This document shows positions 27,066 through 36,703 of a stretch of DNA of 64,000 nt, piece after piece (position 1 is the stretch's first letter; every line of letters starts with the position of its first letter). This stretch comes from an uncultured Steroidobacter sp. (GTDB lineage: Bacteria; Pseudomonadota; Gammaproteobacteria; Steroidobacterales; Steroidobacteraceae). The notes beneath the pieces were generated by a model that saw only the letters and a program-made list of their open reading frames with translations, was not told the DNA's origin and did no database searches. A program made the translations under genes and the position numbers. The DNA is taken from positions 49,968 to 113,967 of the forward strand of contig CALLKK010000016.1 of assembly GCA_938008435.1 (NCBI GenBank). Reading direction: 5' to 3'.

Positions 27066-28913
27066 CTAATCGAGACCTTTCCAGCGGTGCAGCTGCGCCA
27101 ACTCGAGCGCGCTGCGGCGTCGCAGCCGCCAATAACGCTCGCGCTGCTGACGCTCGCGGCGAATCTCCGGCCAACGCTCGAGATAGGCGGCCAGCACATT
27201 GCGGTCGACCTGGTAACGTTCGAAGGCTTCCGCATGCGCCGCGCGCAAGGCGAGTGCGCCGTTGTAACCGCCGAAGCCCTGCGTCGCGCAGATCGCCCCG
27301 CCGTCCTTGTTGCCGCGCACCGGTTGCGGCTGCAGGATGAACGAGTTGCCGATGTCGCCGAGCTCCGGATCGAGCGTGCGCAGCGTCGGCACACCCACGG
27401 CTTCTTCTCCCAGCAGGTACTGCAGCGCTTGGCCCACGGCCTTCAGGCCGGTTTCGCCCATCGTATGGCCATCGCCGACCGCTTTCGGCGTGCCGACGTA
27501 CATCTGCGGCAGCGCGCCTTTGATGTTCTGACGCTCCGCGGCATTGCGCCGCGCATTGCGCGCCGTGGTGAGATCGGTCTTCGAGTTCGTGCGCGTGCCT
27601 GTTGCATGCGCAACGAAGTAGTCGAAGTCGGCGACCGAATAGCCGTGCGCTTGATAGGACAGCTCGAATGCATGCAGCAAGGCGTTCTCGCCGCCGAAGC
27701 CCACGCCGGCGAAATGCGCCTTGCCGCCGGCTTCGCCGCTCTGGCCCCAGCCGGTGATGATCGCGGTGATGTCGAGGAAATTACGCAGTGCGAAATCGAG
27801 CGTGGTAATCAACAAGCCCGAACCGGCTTCGCCGACAACCGTGCCGTTCGCATCGACGTCGAAAGGCGCGAGGCACTCGGCCACGCTGCGCTGCTCGTGC
27901 GGCGCGCGTGAGGCGTTCAATGCCTCGAGCTTGGCACGCGTCATGAGCGCGCCCGAGCCGAAGGCATCGAAGATTTCCCAGTTGGGGCGCGTTGCCGCGT
28001 CCGCGGCGCTCCAGAGCGCAAGACGCGGGCGACGGAAACCCGGATAGTCGAACAACAGCTGCGGTGCGATTTCGCAGAAGGCGATGGAGCTCGACGCACA
28101 GGCGCCGGAGGTGTTGAGCGGCGTCTGCGGCACGCGCATGAAACCGTTCGGTCCCTTGAGCGACTCGAGCAGCGCAGGATTCTTGAGCGACTTGCTGAGC
28201 GAATAGGCGGGCGCGAGCATCGTCGAGATGAGCGCCGGTCCGTGCGAGGACAGCGAGTTGGCAAGTCGCATGGCGAACTTGTCGCGTAGCTTGTCGTTGG
28301 CGATGTCCGGAGAGCCGGCAGAGCGCCATTCGGCGAGCGCATCCATGCCGGCGAAGGCGGTGGCCGCCGCGATACGAAAATCGTATGGGTTCGGCAGCAG
28401 CTCCGAGAGCGGCACCGGCAGCGCGGCCAGCGCACCCAGGCCGCCGTAGACGAACAATTGCGCTTGCAGCGACGGTCCGAGACGCGGGTCGTCGTCGAAC
28501 AGTCCGTACATATCCTTCAAGGCCGATTCGCGCACGTCGCGGTAGGTGAGCCCCGCGAGGCGACGCAGGCCGTCCTTCGCGAAATCGTGCGGCAGGCTCG
28601 CCGCGATGTCGGTCACTACCGCATTGCCCAGCTTGGTGAGCTCCTCGATGTAACGGATGCCGAGATTGGCGCGCAGCTGCTCGCCGTGCAGACGCTCGAT
28701 TTCCTCCACCGTCGCCGGCTCACCGTTCAGCCATTTCAAACGCAACGAGCCGTCCTGCTGGGGCTCGATGTCGATCAGGCCCGCATCGAAGGCGGCATAT
28801 GCAATGAAGTCGGGGGACCGCGTCACGCGTGCCTTGAAGGTTTCGGTCGTACCGACCGCGGAAACCGAGCAGGGCGTACCGATCGTAACGAGGACTTTGT
28901 CAGCCGTTAGCAC
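27066..28913 (-). CDS. Standalone beta-ketoacyl synthase family protein
   Basis: 615 residues with the full ketosynthase triad: Cys in NTSGACASSS (C272), His in AHATGTRTNSKTD (H436) and His in GDGHTMGETG (H483). At 615 residues it is about 200 longer than FabF/FabB, with an N-terminal extension (about 1-140) and a charged C-terminal tail. No acyl carrier protein, ketoreductase or other synthase gene is nearby. The start is a GTG (28913) with a weak ribosome site. Similar long ketosynthases occur in type II or PUFA-like pathways; the product here is unknown. Confidence 0.82.
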   Translation of the reverse strand: MLTADKVLVTIGTPCSVSAVGTTETFKARVTRSPDFIAYAAFDAGLIDIEPQQDGSLRLKWLNGEPATVEEIERLHGEQLRANLGIRYIEELTKLGNAVVTDIAASLPHDFAKDGLRRLAGLTYRDVRESALKDMYGLFDDDPRLGPSLQAQLFVYGGLGALAALPVPLSELLPNPYDFRIAAATAFAGMDALAEWRSAGSPDIANDKLRDKFAMRLANSLSSHGPALISTMLAPAYSLSKSLKNPALLESLKGPNGFMRVPQTPLNTSGACASSSIAFCEIAPQLLFDYPGFRRPRLALWSAADAATRPNWEIFDAFGSGALMTRAKLEALNASRAPHEQRSVAECLAPFDVDANGTVVGEAGSGLLITTLDFALRNFLDITAIITGWGQSGEAGGKAHFAGVGFGGENALLHAFELSYQAHGYSVADFDYFVAHATGTRTNSKTDLTTARNARRNAAERQNIKGALPQMYVGTPKAVGDGHTMGETGLKAVGQALQYLLGEEAVGVPTLRTLDPELGDIGNSFILQPQPVRGNKDGGAICATQGFGGYNGALALRAAHAEAFERYQVDRNVLAAYLERWPEIRRERQQRERYWRLRRRSALELAQLHRWKGLD

Positions 28914-29098
28914 TGGTCAACCAAGGGGCGAATGGAGGGATGCGAAGGATACACCCCCGAGGGCAGGGACGGCAGCGCATCCGGCACACATTTCCATGCC
29001 CCGCTCACCGGTCGCTTCCGGCCGTTCGCCGATCAGGCATGGCCTCGGACGGCGGGCGGGGGCATGATGAGCCTACCTTGGCTCGAAGGATGGCTGGC

Positions 29099-29842
29099 AT
29101 GACCGCGTTGAAAAGCATGCTCTTATGTGTCGCCGTCGTTGCCTTCATGAGCGCCTGCGTCCGCAAGCACGACGGTCCGCCGATGGCGAGCGAGCAGCGC
29201 CCGCTGGACGACTTCACAACGATCGAGCTGGCCGGGAACACGCACCTCGACATCGTGGTCGGCCAAGCCCCGTCGCTTACGATCGAGGCGCCCGAGGACG
29301 AGATCGGACGCATCGAGGTGCAGGTGCGGGATGAGACCTTGCGCATCGAGCACAGACCGCAACGCAAGTTCTCGAACCGCCACGAGCGCGCGCATCTGAC
29401 CGTCACCGTGCCGACGCTCGCGGCGCTGCGAGCCGACGGCGGCCACACCGTGTCGATTCGCGGCCTTGCGGGCGGCGACACGGATATTCGCATCGAAGGC
29501 GGCGTGAAAATCGACGCCGAGGGTGCGCTCGATACGCTCACCCTCAGAATGAGCGGCGCGGGCAAGGGCGATTTCAGTCGCCTGACTGCGAGCAATGCCC
29601 ACGTCACGGTGGACGGCGTCGGCAAGGTGGTCGTTCATCCCACGCAGTCGCTCGATGCCACGGTCAACGGTGTCGGCTCGATCGATTACATCGGCAAGCC
29701 GCGCGAGGTCCGCAGCCGCTTGAACGGCCTCGGCAGGATCAGCGCACGGGAGGCGGCGCACGAATCCGCCGACGCAGCGCACGAGCACGATACGTCGGAT
29801 CCGCTCGAAGAGCACGAGCACGCAGCGGATCTCATCATCTGA
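29099..29842 (+). CDS. DUF2807 (GIN domain) putative lipoprotein
   Basis: 247 residues from ATG 29099, preceded by GAAGGA 8 bases upstream; another ATG lies at 29090. The signal peptide MTALKSMLLCVAVVAFMSAC has lipobox MSAC (C20). The rest is a right-handed beta-helix-like DUF2807 domain with repeating strands (FTTIELAGNTHLDIVVGQ, LTVTVPTLAALRADGGHTVSI, VTVDGVGKVVV). The C-terminal tail is rich in His, Glu and Asp (about 215-245), a possible metal-binding or flexible tail. Envelope location; role unknown. Confidence 0.82.
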   Translation: MTALKSMLLCVAVVAFMSACVRKHDGPPMASEQRPLDDFTTIELAGNTHLDIVVGQAPSLTIEAPEDEIGRIEVQVRDETLRIEHRPQRKFSNRHERAHLTVTVPTLAALRADGGHTVSIRGLAGGDTDIRIEGGVKIDAEGALDTLTLRMSGAGKGDFSRLTASNAHVTVDGVGKVVVHPTQSLDATVNGVGSIDYIGKPREVRSRLNGLGRISAREAAHESADAAHEHDTSDPLEEHEHAADLII

Positions 29843-29863
29843 TCGCGCGCTGCGAGTTGAAGC

Positions 29864-32800
29864 TCACGCTTCGGCGCTCGCATCCTCCATGGATTGCTTG
29901 CGCAACAATGCATTTTGCGCGCGCCATTGCGTTTGCGGATCGAGGCTCTGCAGGAAACGCACTTCGCCGCCGACATACAGCGCAAGCGGCACCCCGTCGG
30001 CATACAAGATGCGATTGCCCGTCAAGGACGGTACGCGCCCGCCTGGCGTGAGGATGCCGGCCAGATTGAGCGGATCGGCGGCGGAAATCGAAAAGAGCTC
30101 GTTCGTTTGCGGCTTGCGTCGCGCTTCGCGCAGCGGTGCGATCGCCTCCGGCAAGGCGAACTGTTCGCCGGAAAAACCGGCGACGAAACGTCCGCCGCGA
30201 ATTTCGCCGCGCGCTTCGAGCCGGCGCAAGCACATGAGCAGCTCGCGCCACGGCGGCAGCCAGTCGGCTTCGCGGTCGAGCAGCTTCCAGAAGATGACGC
30301 CCCAGCGATTGAGCAGCGTGCGGCAGACATGCTCGATCGCTTCCGGCGCGTAGCGCTCGCGGGCGCTCTGCGAGCGCTCGAGCCCGCGCCGGACGAGCGC
30401 CCATCGTCCGGCGTCCTGCATGTTGAAGATCGCCATGCGCCGCCGACGGTGTCTCGCCGCGGCCGAGCGTCTGCGGTCCGAAGGCACGAGCAGCGTGCGC
30501 AATCCGCCGAAGCTGTCGGAATTGACGATGCCGTGCGCGACGAGCTCGGCAAGCGCTTCTTCGACTTGCACCGGCAACAAACCGGTCGCATCGACGAGCT
30601 CATCGAAGAACGAAGCGCCATGTTCGCGAATGGCTGCGACGACGCGCTCGGCCTTGCTCGTGAGCGCAGCGGCCGTCGCGGGCTCGGCAAAGCTCGACCA
30701 GAGCTTGACGTTGCGCCGAGCGAGCAGCGCGATCGGCGTTGAGCGCACCGGCGATGCGCCGCGTTCGGCATCGCCGGTGCGCGCCGACAAGCGCGTCCAG
30801 ACGATGCGTCCCGCCAGGCATTGCTCATCGAGCCATGCAGGATCGTAATCGGCGAGCCTGAGCGGCAGCACCTCGCTCTCCCATGCAGCCGCAGGCGCTT
30901 CGAAACCTTCGAGCTGCGCGACGACGGCGGCGATGGCATCCGGTCCTTGCATGCGCATCGAACGCGTCGCGCGCTGCCAGTCGAACAGAAAACGCAGGAA
31001 ATCGCGCGTCTGCACCGGTTCGATCTCGGCGCGCAAGCGCTTGACCGTGTAACGATGAATGCGGGCGAGGAGTCGACGATTGCACCACTCGGGCGGCGCG
31101 TCGCGCGATCCTTGCGCCGCTTCCGCAGTAAAGCGCCCGCGCATGGCGGTACCTTCCGCTTCGAGCTTGAGCAATGCCCGGTCGAGGTCTTCGATGTCGA
31201 CACCGAGTGAGCTGGCGAGCTCTGCGGCGTTTGTCGGGCCGAGCGCATCGAGGCGACCGCGCACGATTTCGACCAATGCCTCATCGCGCTCGTATTGCCG
31301 TGCAAGCGGCGCATCGATGACGGGCTCGAGCCGCGCGTGCGGAAAGACGGCGCGTAAGAGCGGTAGGCGTTCCGCGGCAACATAGAGTGCGCCAGCTGTG
31401 CTCGCATTCACGAGCCTACATGCGCGCCGCGCCGTCATGAGCTCGCGAATCAGCTTGGGCCAACGCGTATCGCGTTCGATCTCGGCTTCCGTGAGGAACG
31501 TCATCCACGTAAGCGCATCGTGCAGCTCGTCCGCGCTCGTCGCATCCGGCCACGCTTCGGCGCGCACGCGCGCAATGGCATCCGGATCGAGCTTGCCGAT
31601 GTCGGCGGCCGATTCGGGATCCAACCAGCGCCGACTGGAGACCGCCTGAGTACGACGCTCTTCGAGCGGGGCATCGTCGAGAAATGCGTACGGCCGTGCC
31701 GACAACACCTCGAGCGCAAGCGGCGAAGGCTCGGTCAGATCGCGTGCGACGACCTTGATCTCGCCGCTCACCAAGCCGTGCAGTAAGCGCTCGAAGCCGT
31801 CGATGTCCATCGCTTCTTCGAGGCAGTCGCGCACCGTTTGCTGCACGAGCGGATGATCCGGTACCACGATGTCGCCGACCAGGTTCTCGAAGCAAGCGAC
31901 CTGGTCCGGGAACACCGCCGCGAGCAAATCTTCTGCGTTCATGCGCGCCAGCGCCGGCGGCACTTTCTTGCCGCCGCGAAAGCGCGGCAGCGCCAGGGCA
32001 ATCGAGGCATTCCACCGCCAGCGCGTCGTGAACATCGGCGCGGCGAGCAGCGCCTGAATGAGGATGTCTCGCGCCGAGTTCGGATGCAGATACTTGGCGA
32101 CGTCGCTCAGCTCGAAGCTGTGTGCGGTGGTGAGCGACAGCACGATCGTGTCTTCGGTCGCGGCCGCTTGCAGCTCGAAATTGAACGTGCGGCAGAAACG
32201 CTTGCGCAGCGCCAAGCCCCACGCGCGATTGATGCGGCTGCCGAACGGCGAATGGATGACGAGCTGCATGCCACCCGCTTCGTCGAAGAAGCGTTCGAAC
32301 ACGATCGTCTGCTGCGTCGGCAGACAGCCGAGCGCCGCATGCGCAGCGGCCAGATAGGTGCAGAGCTGCGAGGCGGCCGCATGCGAGAGGAACGACAACA
32401 AATGCGCGGGCGGCTCATCGACAGGAGACTCAGCGCGTTCGAAGTGCGCTGCCAGCTCACCGCGCAACCGCGAGACGGCACGCGACAGCTCGTCCGTGCG
32501 CCCAGGCGCTTCGCCGAGCCAGAAGGGAATCGAGGGCGCTTCTCCTTGCGCATCTTCGACGCGCACGACATTGCGCTCGACGCGAATGATCCGATACGAG
32601 GTGTTGCCGAGTTGAAAGACATCGCCCGAGAGGCTCTCCACGGCGAAGTCCTCGTTCACCGTGCCGATGAGGTGACCCTCCGGCTCCAGCAAGACTTGAT
32701 AGTCGGCGGTATCCGGAATCGCGCCGCCTGAGGTGAGCGCGGTGAGTCGCGCGCCCTTGCGTCCGCGAATGAGCCCGTTGACGGCATCGTGATAGATGAG

Positions 32801-34282
32801 CGCGCCTTGGCGGCCGCGGCGCGTCGCGAACCCTTCCGCGAGCATGCGCACGACCTGATCGAACGTCTCGCGCGTCAGCGAGCGGTATGGATAGGCGCCG
32901 CGCACCAGCTCGAAGAGCTCGCGCTCGCTGCACTCGCGTGCTGCGCTTTCGGCCACGATCTGCTGGGCGAGCACGTCGATGGCGTTCTCGGGAATCTTGA
33001 GCCGATCGAGCTCGCCGCGCCGCACGGCATCGAGGAGCGCCGCGCATTCGACGAGATCGTCGCGCGACAAGGGGAACAAGCGACCTTTCGGCGTGCCGCC
33101 GACCGCATGCCCGGAGCGCCCGACGCGTTGCAGAAAGGCATTGATCGAACGCGGCGAGCCGATCTGGCAGACGAGATCGACATCGCCGATGTCGATGCCG
33201 AGCTCGAGCGAGGCAGTCGCAACGAGCGCCTTGAGCTCGCCGCGTTTCAAGCGCTGCTCGGCATCGAAGCGCAGATGTTTGGCAAGGCTGCCGTGATGGG
33301 CCGCGACGCACGAGGCGAGCGCCGGACGCTTGGCGACGCCGGACTTCTCGTGCTGCGCGCCATCGTCGGTTGCGGGCGGCGCATCGAGCCGTTCGGACAA
33401 ATGGCGGCAGACACGCTCTGCCTGTCGCCGCGTGTTGACGAAGACGACCGTCGTGCGGTGGGCGCGAATGAGCTCCGCCAGCTTGTCATAGAGCTGCGCC
33501 CAAACTTCGTTGGACATCACCGCTTCGAGCGGCGCGTCGGGCAGCTCGATCGCAAGGTCGCGCTCGCGTGCGTGCCCGCGATCGACGATCGTGCAACGTG
33601 CGCGGCCTGCGTCATCGATGTTTCTCGTGCCGACCAAGAAGCGTGCGACATCGTCGATGGGCTCTTGCGTCGCCGACAGGCCAATACGCGTGAGCTTGCG
33701 GCCGACGAGCGTCTCGAGCCGTTCGAGCGTGAGCGCAAGGTGCGAGCCGCGCTTCGTGCCTGCAACCGCGTGGATCTCATCGACGATCACGGTGCGCGTC
33801 GTCGCCAGCATGTCGCGTCCCGACTGCGAGCCGAGCAGGATGTAGAGCGACTCGGGCGTCGTCACCACGATGTGCGGCGGACGCTTGTGCATCTGCGCAC
33901 GCTCGTACGAGGAGGTGTCGCCCGTGCGCACCCACGTGCGAATGTCTACGTCGCGAATCGTGTGCTCGCGCAGGTGAGCGCGAATGCCGCGCAGCGGCGC
34001 TTCGAGATTGCGCTGAATGTCGTTCGACAGCGCCTTGAGCGGCGAGACATAAACGATGCGCGTTTCGTCGGGTAATCCCCACTGCGCGCCTTCGCGCACC
34101 AGCTCGTCGATCGCAGCGAGAAACGCGGCGAGCGTCTTACCGGAGCCAGTCGGCGCTGCGATCAGCACATGCTGACCGGCTTGGATGGCCGGCCATGCGG
34201 CCGCTTGCGCAGGCGTCGGTTGCGGGAATGTTTCCGCGAACCAGCTTGCGACAGCGGGATGGAAGTACGGCGTGTGGCTCAT
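29864..34282 (-). CDS. lhr: Large helicase Lhr (DEAD/DEAH-box, full length)
   Basis: 1472 residues, the usual size of long proteobacterial Lhr. Superfamily 2 motifs are in place: Q-motif region TPAQAAAWPAI, Walker A APTGSGKT (about 43-50), motif II VIVDEIHA and motif VI LQRVGRSGHAVGG. The winged helix, beta-barrel Lhr-core and extended C-terminal region follow. Lhr unwinds DNA and RNA:DNA hybrids and is linked to DNA repair. The gene stands alone, transcribed away from the small region ahead of the LysR gene. Confidence 0.95.
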   Translation of the reverse strand: MSHTPYFHPAVASWFAETFPQPTPAQAAAWPAIQAGQHVLIAAPTGSGKTLAAFLAAIDELVREGAQWGLPDETRIVYVSPLKALSNDIQRNLEAPLRGIRAHLREHTIRDVDIRTWVRTGDTSSYERAQMHKRPPHIVVTTPESLYILLGSQSGRDMLATTRTVIVDEIHAVAGTKRGSHLALTLERLETLVGRKLTRIGLSATQEPIDDVARFLVGTRNIDDAGRARCTIVDRGHARERDLAIELPDAPLEAVMSNEVWAQLYDKLAELIRAHRTTVVFVNTRRQAERVCRHLSERLDAPPATDDGAQHEKSGVAKRPALASCVAAHHGSLAKHLRFDAEQRLKRGELKALVATASLELGIDIGDVDLVCQIGSPRSINAFLQRVGRSGHAVGGTPKGRLFPLSRDDLVECAALLDAVRRGELDRLKIPENAIDVLAQQIVAESAARECSERELFELVRGAYPYRSLTRETFDQVVRMLAEGFATRRGRQGALIYHDAVNGLIRGRKGARLTALTSGGAIPDTADYQVLLEPEGHLIGTVNEDFAVESLSGDVFQLGNTSYRIIRVERNVVRVEDAQGEAPSIPFWLGEAPGRTDELSRAVSRLRGELAAHFERAESPVDEPPAHLLSFLSHAAASQLCTYLAAAHAALGCLPTQQTIVFERFFDEAGGMQLVIHSPFGSRINRAWGLALRKRFCRTFNFELQAAATEDTIVLSLTTAHSFELSDVAKYLHPNSARDILIQALLAAPMFTTRWRWNASIALALPRFRGGKKVPPALARMNAEDLLAAVFPDQVACFENLVGDIVVPDHPLVQQTVRDCLEEAMDIDGFERLLHGLVSGEIKVVARDLTEPSPLALEVLSARPYAFLDDAPLEERRTQAVSSRRWLDPESAADIGKLDPDAIARVRAEAWPDATSADELHDALTWMTFLTEAEIERDTRWPKLIRELMTARRACRLVNASTAGALYVAAERLPLLRAVFPHARLEPVIDAPLARQYERDEALVEIVRGRLDALGPTNAAELASSLGVDIEDLDRALLKLEAEGTAMRGRFTAEAAQGSRDAPPEWCNRRLLARIHRYTVKRLRAEIEPVQTRDFLRFLFDWQRATRSMRMQGPDAIAAVVAQLEGFEAPAAAWESEVLPLRLADYDPAWLDEQCLAGRIVWTRLSARTGDAERGASPVRSTPIALLARRNVKLWSSFAEPATAAALTSKAERVVAAIREHGASFFDELVDATGLLPVQVEEALAELVAHGIVNSDSFGGLRTLLVPSDRRRSAAARHRRRRMAIFNMQDAGRWALVRRGLERSQSARERYAPEAIEHVCRTLLNRWGVIFWKLLDREADWLPPWRELLMCLRRLEARGEIRGGRFVAGFSGEQFALPEAIAPLREARRKPQTNELFSISAADPLNLAGILTPGGRVPSLTGNRILYADGVPLALYVGGEVRFLQSLDPQTQWRAQNALLRKQSMEDASAEA

Positions 34283-34428
34283 GGAGAGTGCTCGACTATA
34301 GCCCTTCGCGGTGTGCGGCGCACACGAGCGGCGAATGCAAGCGAGCGTCGCTCGAAGAGCGATCAGCTCGTCTGCGTTTGTAGGTCAATCGACCGCTTGA
34401 GCGAGGTGTAGGACACAGCCGGCGCGGC

Positions 34429-35361
34429 TCATCCCGCCGCCGCGCGCAACGGTACGGGCTCGGTATTGACCTCGGGGAACAGTCCCGCGCAGAAATCGAT
34501 GAATGCGCGGATCTTGGCCGTGGGCTGACGATGCTGCGGGTAAACGACCGACACCGGCCACCACGCACCCTCGTTCCAATCCTCGAGCACCGGCACGAGC
34601 AGGCCGGCAGCGACCTGGGCTTCGACGGTGAAGTCGAGCGTGCGCACGAATCCGGCGCCGCTCACGGCTGCCGCCACGGCCGATTCAGGGTCGCTGAACG
34701 AAAGCGGTGCCGCGGGCTGGATGGTGTGCTCGACGCCGCCCTTGCGGAAGCGCCACTCGCGCGGCTGATTGGTGCCGAGCTTGAACATCGCGATGCAGTG
34801 CTCGGGTTTCAGATCCATCGGCGTCTGCGGCATGCCGACGCGATCGATGAACTCCGGCGAGGCGCAGGTGCAGCCGCGCAATTGACCGACACGGCGTGCG
34901 ACGAGGCTCGAATCGCTCAGGTGCCCGACGCGCACGGCGGCATCGATGCCTTCCTGCACGAGATCGAGCACGCGGTCGTTGAGACTCATCTGCACCGTGA
35001 GCTCAGGATGCTGCTGGATGAAGCGCGGCAGCGCCGGCACGATGATCTTGCGACCGAGCGAGATGGGCACATCGACGCGCAGCTTGCCGCGTGCCACGCC
35101 GCGCGATTCCGCGACCTCGCTTTCGGCCTGATCGAGCTGGGCGAGGGCGTCGCGAGCCCGCTCGTAGAAGGTCGAGCCTTGGTCGGTGAGGCTCAGGGAA
35201 CGGGTCGTCCGATTGAGCAGGCGCGCGGCAAGGCGTTCTTCCAGACGGCTGACGGCCTTGCTGATCGCCGAGGGCGACATGCCGAGCGTCTGAGCGGCCG
35301 CGACGAAGCTGCGGGCCTCGACGACTCGGACGAAAACGACGATGTCGCTGTAGTTGTTCAA
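34429..35361 (-). CDS. LysR-family transcriptional regulator, divergent from SDR gene
   Basis: 310 residues from a TTG (35361) that begins LNNYSDIVVFVRVVEARSF, the normal LysR start, with GAGG 9 bases upstream; a GTG at 35412 would add 17 residues without a ribosome site. The helix-turn-helix is SFVAAAQTLGMSPSAISKAVSRLE, and the effector domain follows (LRVDVPISLGRKIIVPALPRF). It resembles the group whose members control neighbouring oxidoreductases. The divergent SDR gene at 35746 is the likely target. Confidence 0.87.
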   Translation of the reverse strand: MNNYSDIVVFVRVVEARSFVAAAQTLGMSPSAISKAVSRLEERLAARLLNRTTRSLSLTDQGSTFYERARDALAQLDQAESEVAESRGVARGKLRVDVPISLGRKIIVPALPRFIQQHPELTVQMSLNDRVLDLVQEGIDAAVRVGHLSDSSLVARRVGQLRGCTCASPEFIDRVGMPQTPMDLKPEHCIAMFKLGTNQPREWRFRKGGVEHTIQPAAPLSFSDPESAVAAAVSGAGFVRTLDFTVEAQVAAGLLVPVLEDWNEGAWWPVSVVYPQHRQPTAKIRAFIDFCAGLFPEVNTEPVPLRAAAG

Positions 35362-35745
35362 AAGCGGACGCCTCGTGGAATGCGGACCATTATTCGTCCT
35401 GATCGCAGACACCGAATGGCATGTTTCGCTTGAAGCGCTCGCTGCTGCCCCGATCTCCAGACGGTCGCAGCCATGCGAGCGGCACTGCCGGCCCGTCTGT
35501 GAGCGGGGATTCTATGCCCGACATTCGTGACCGTAACGCATGACTCTGTTTGCGAACAACCCCGTTTACCCGCCTCATTTGTGCTCGTAATGTATCGGCC
35601 TCGAAACAGGGGGGCGGGGTCCAAGCCGATCTTGGGCTGACCTGGCTTTGCCGCCGGAAGAGGATTTGCGCCCTGGGATTGACTGGCAGCTCGACTTCCA
35701 GCCACTTTCAGGCCCAATGTTCGCCTGCGCGGTATAGGAGACGAA
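35362..35745. promoter_or_regulatory. Divergent intergenic region, LysR gene / SDR gene
   Basis: 384 bases (333 if the LysR gene starts at 35412) lie between two divergent genes. This arrangement usually contains a LysR-type binding site controlling both promoters. A strong ribosome site (GGAG) precedes the SDR ATG. No specific T-N11-A box was singled out with confidence, and no gene is seen inside. Confidence 0.45.
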
Positions 35746-36636
35746 ATGCTGTTGGTGACAGGTGCGACCGGCAATGTTGGTCGAGCGGTGCTGAGCGAGC
35801 TCGCCGGCCGGCAAGTGCCCGTACGTGCGTTCGTGCGCGATCCGCGCAAGCTCGGTCCCGTGGCCGAGAACGTCGAAGTCGTCACTGGCGATATTTTCGA
35901 CGACGAAAGCTTGCGTAGGGCGTTCGACGGCGTCGAGGCAGCGTTTCTTGCGTCGGCGTGGTCGCCCCGCATGGCGGAGCTGCATCTGCGCTGCGTCATG
36001 GCGGCCAAGGCCGCCGGCGTCAGTCGCATCGTGCAATTGTCCGGCGTCGGCGCCAGCCGGGAGCTGTGCTGTGCCCGGGCGCTGCAATGGCTTGGACAGG
36101 TCGAATGCGCCACGCGCTCCGCCGGCATTCAGGTCACTCACCTGCGGCCGACCTTCTTCATGCAGAACCTGCTGCGCTTTGCGCCCTGCATCGCCCAGCA
36201 AGGCGTCATCGCGGGACCGTTCCGTTCGAGCAAATGGACCTTCGTCGATGCGCGCGACGTCGGTGCCGTCGGCGCACAGGCGCTGCTCGATCCCGCGCAT
36301 GCCGGTCAAGCCTATGTCGTGACGGGCAACGAATCGATTACCTACCAGGAAGTGGCCGAACGTCTCGGCCGAGTGCTAGGCAAGCCGATCCGCTATCAGG
36401 ACATCACGGCGAATGAAGCGCGCGGGCGGCTGCAAGCGACGGGTGCTTCGCCCGTCATGATCGAAGCGACGCTCGAGCTATGGGATGCCTGTGCATCCAA
36501 GCTCATCAACGTCGCTCCCACAACCGTCGTCAAAGACATCACCGGGCGCGAGCCCCGCTCGCTCGAAGAGTTCGCCCGCGATTACAAGCCGATGTTCCTC
36601 GGGCAGTCCGAGCCGCGCGCTGCCTACGGAAGCTGA
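35746..36636 (+). CDS. NAD(P)-binding NmrA-like SDR family oxidoreductase
   Basis: 296 residues. The N-terminus MLLVTGATGNVGRAVL carries the Rossmann glycine motif GxxGxxG (6-12), followed by VVTGDIFDDESLRRAFDGVEAAFLASA and VSRIVQLSGVGAS. This is the atypical SDR/NmrA-like layout, which often lacks the YxxxK pair, and no clear pair is seen here. Such proteins act as NAD(P)H-dependent reductases or redox sensors. GGAGACGAA precedes ATG 35746. Divergent from a LysR regulator, its probable controller. Confidence 0.85.
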   Translation: MLLVTGATGNVGRAVLSELAGRQVPVRAFVRDPRKLGPVAENVEVVTGDIFDDESLRRAFDGVEAAFLASAWSPRMAELHLRCVMAAKAAGVSRIVQLSGVGASRELCCARALQWLGQVECATRSAGIQVTHLRPTFFMQNLLRFAPCIAQQGVIAGPFRSSKWTFVDARDVGAVGAQALLDPAHAGQAYVVTGNESITYQEVAERLGRVLGKPIRYQDITANEARGRLQATGASPVMIEATLELWDACASKLINVAPTTVVKDITGREPRSLEEFARDYKPMFLGQSEPRAAYGS

Positions 36637-36703
36637 CGGCATTGCGCTGAATCGCAAGCCTTCTTGATTCCCCCGCTCTCAGACGGAGCTCTGCGCCAAG
36701 CGT

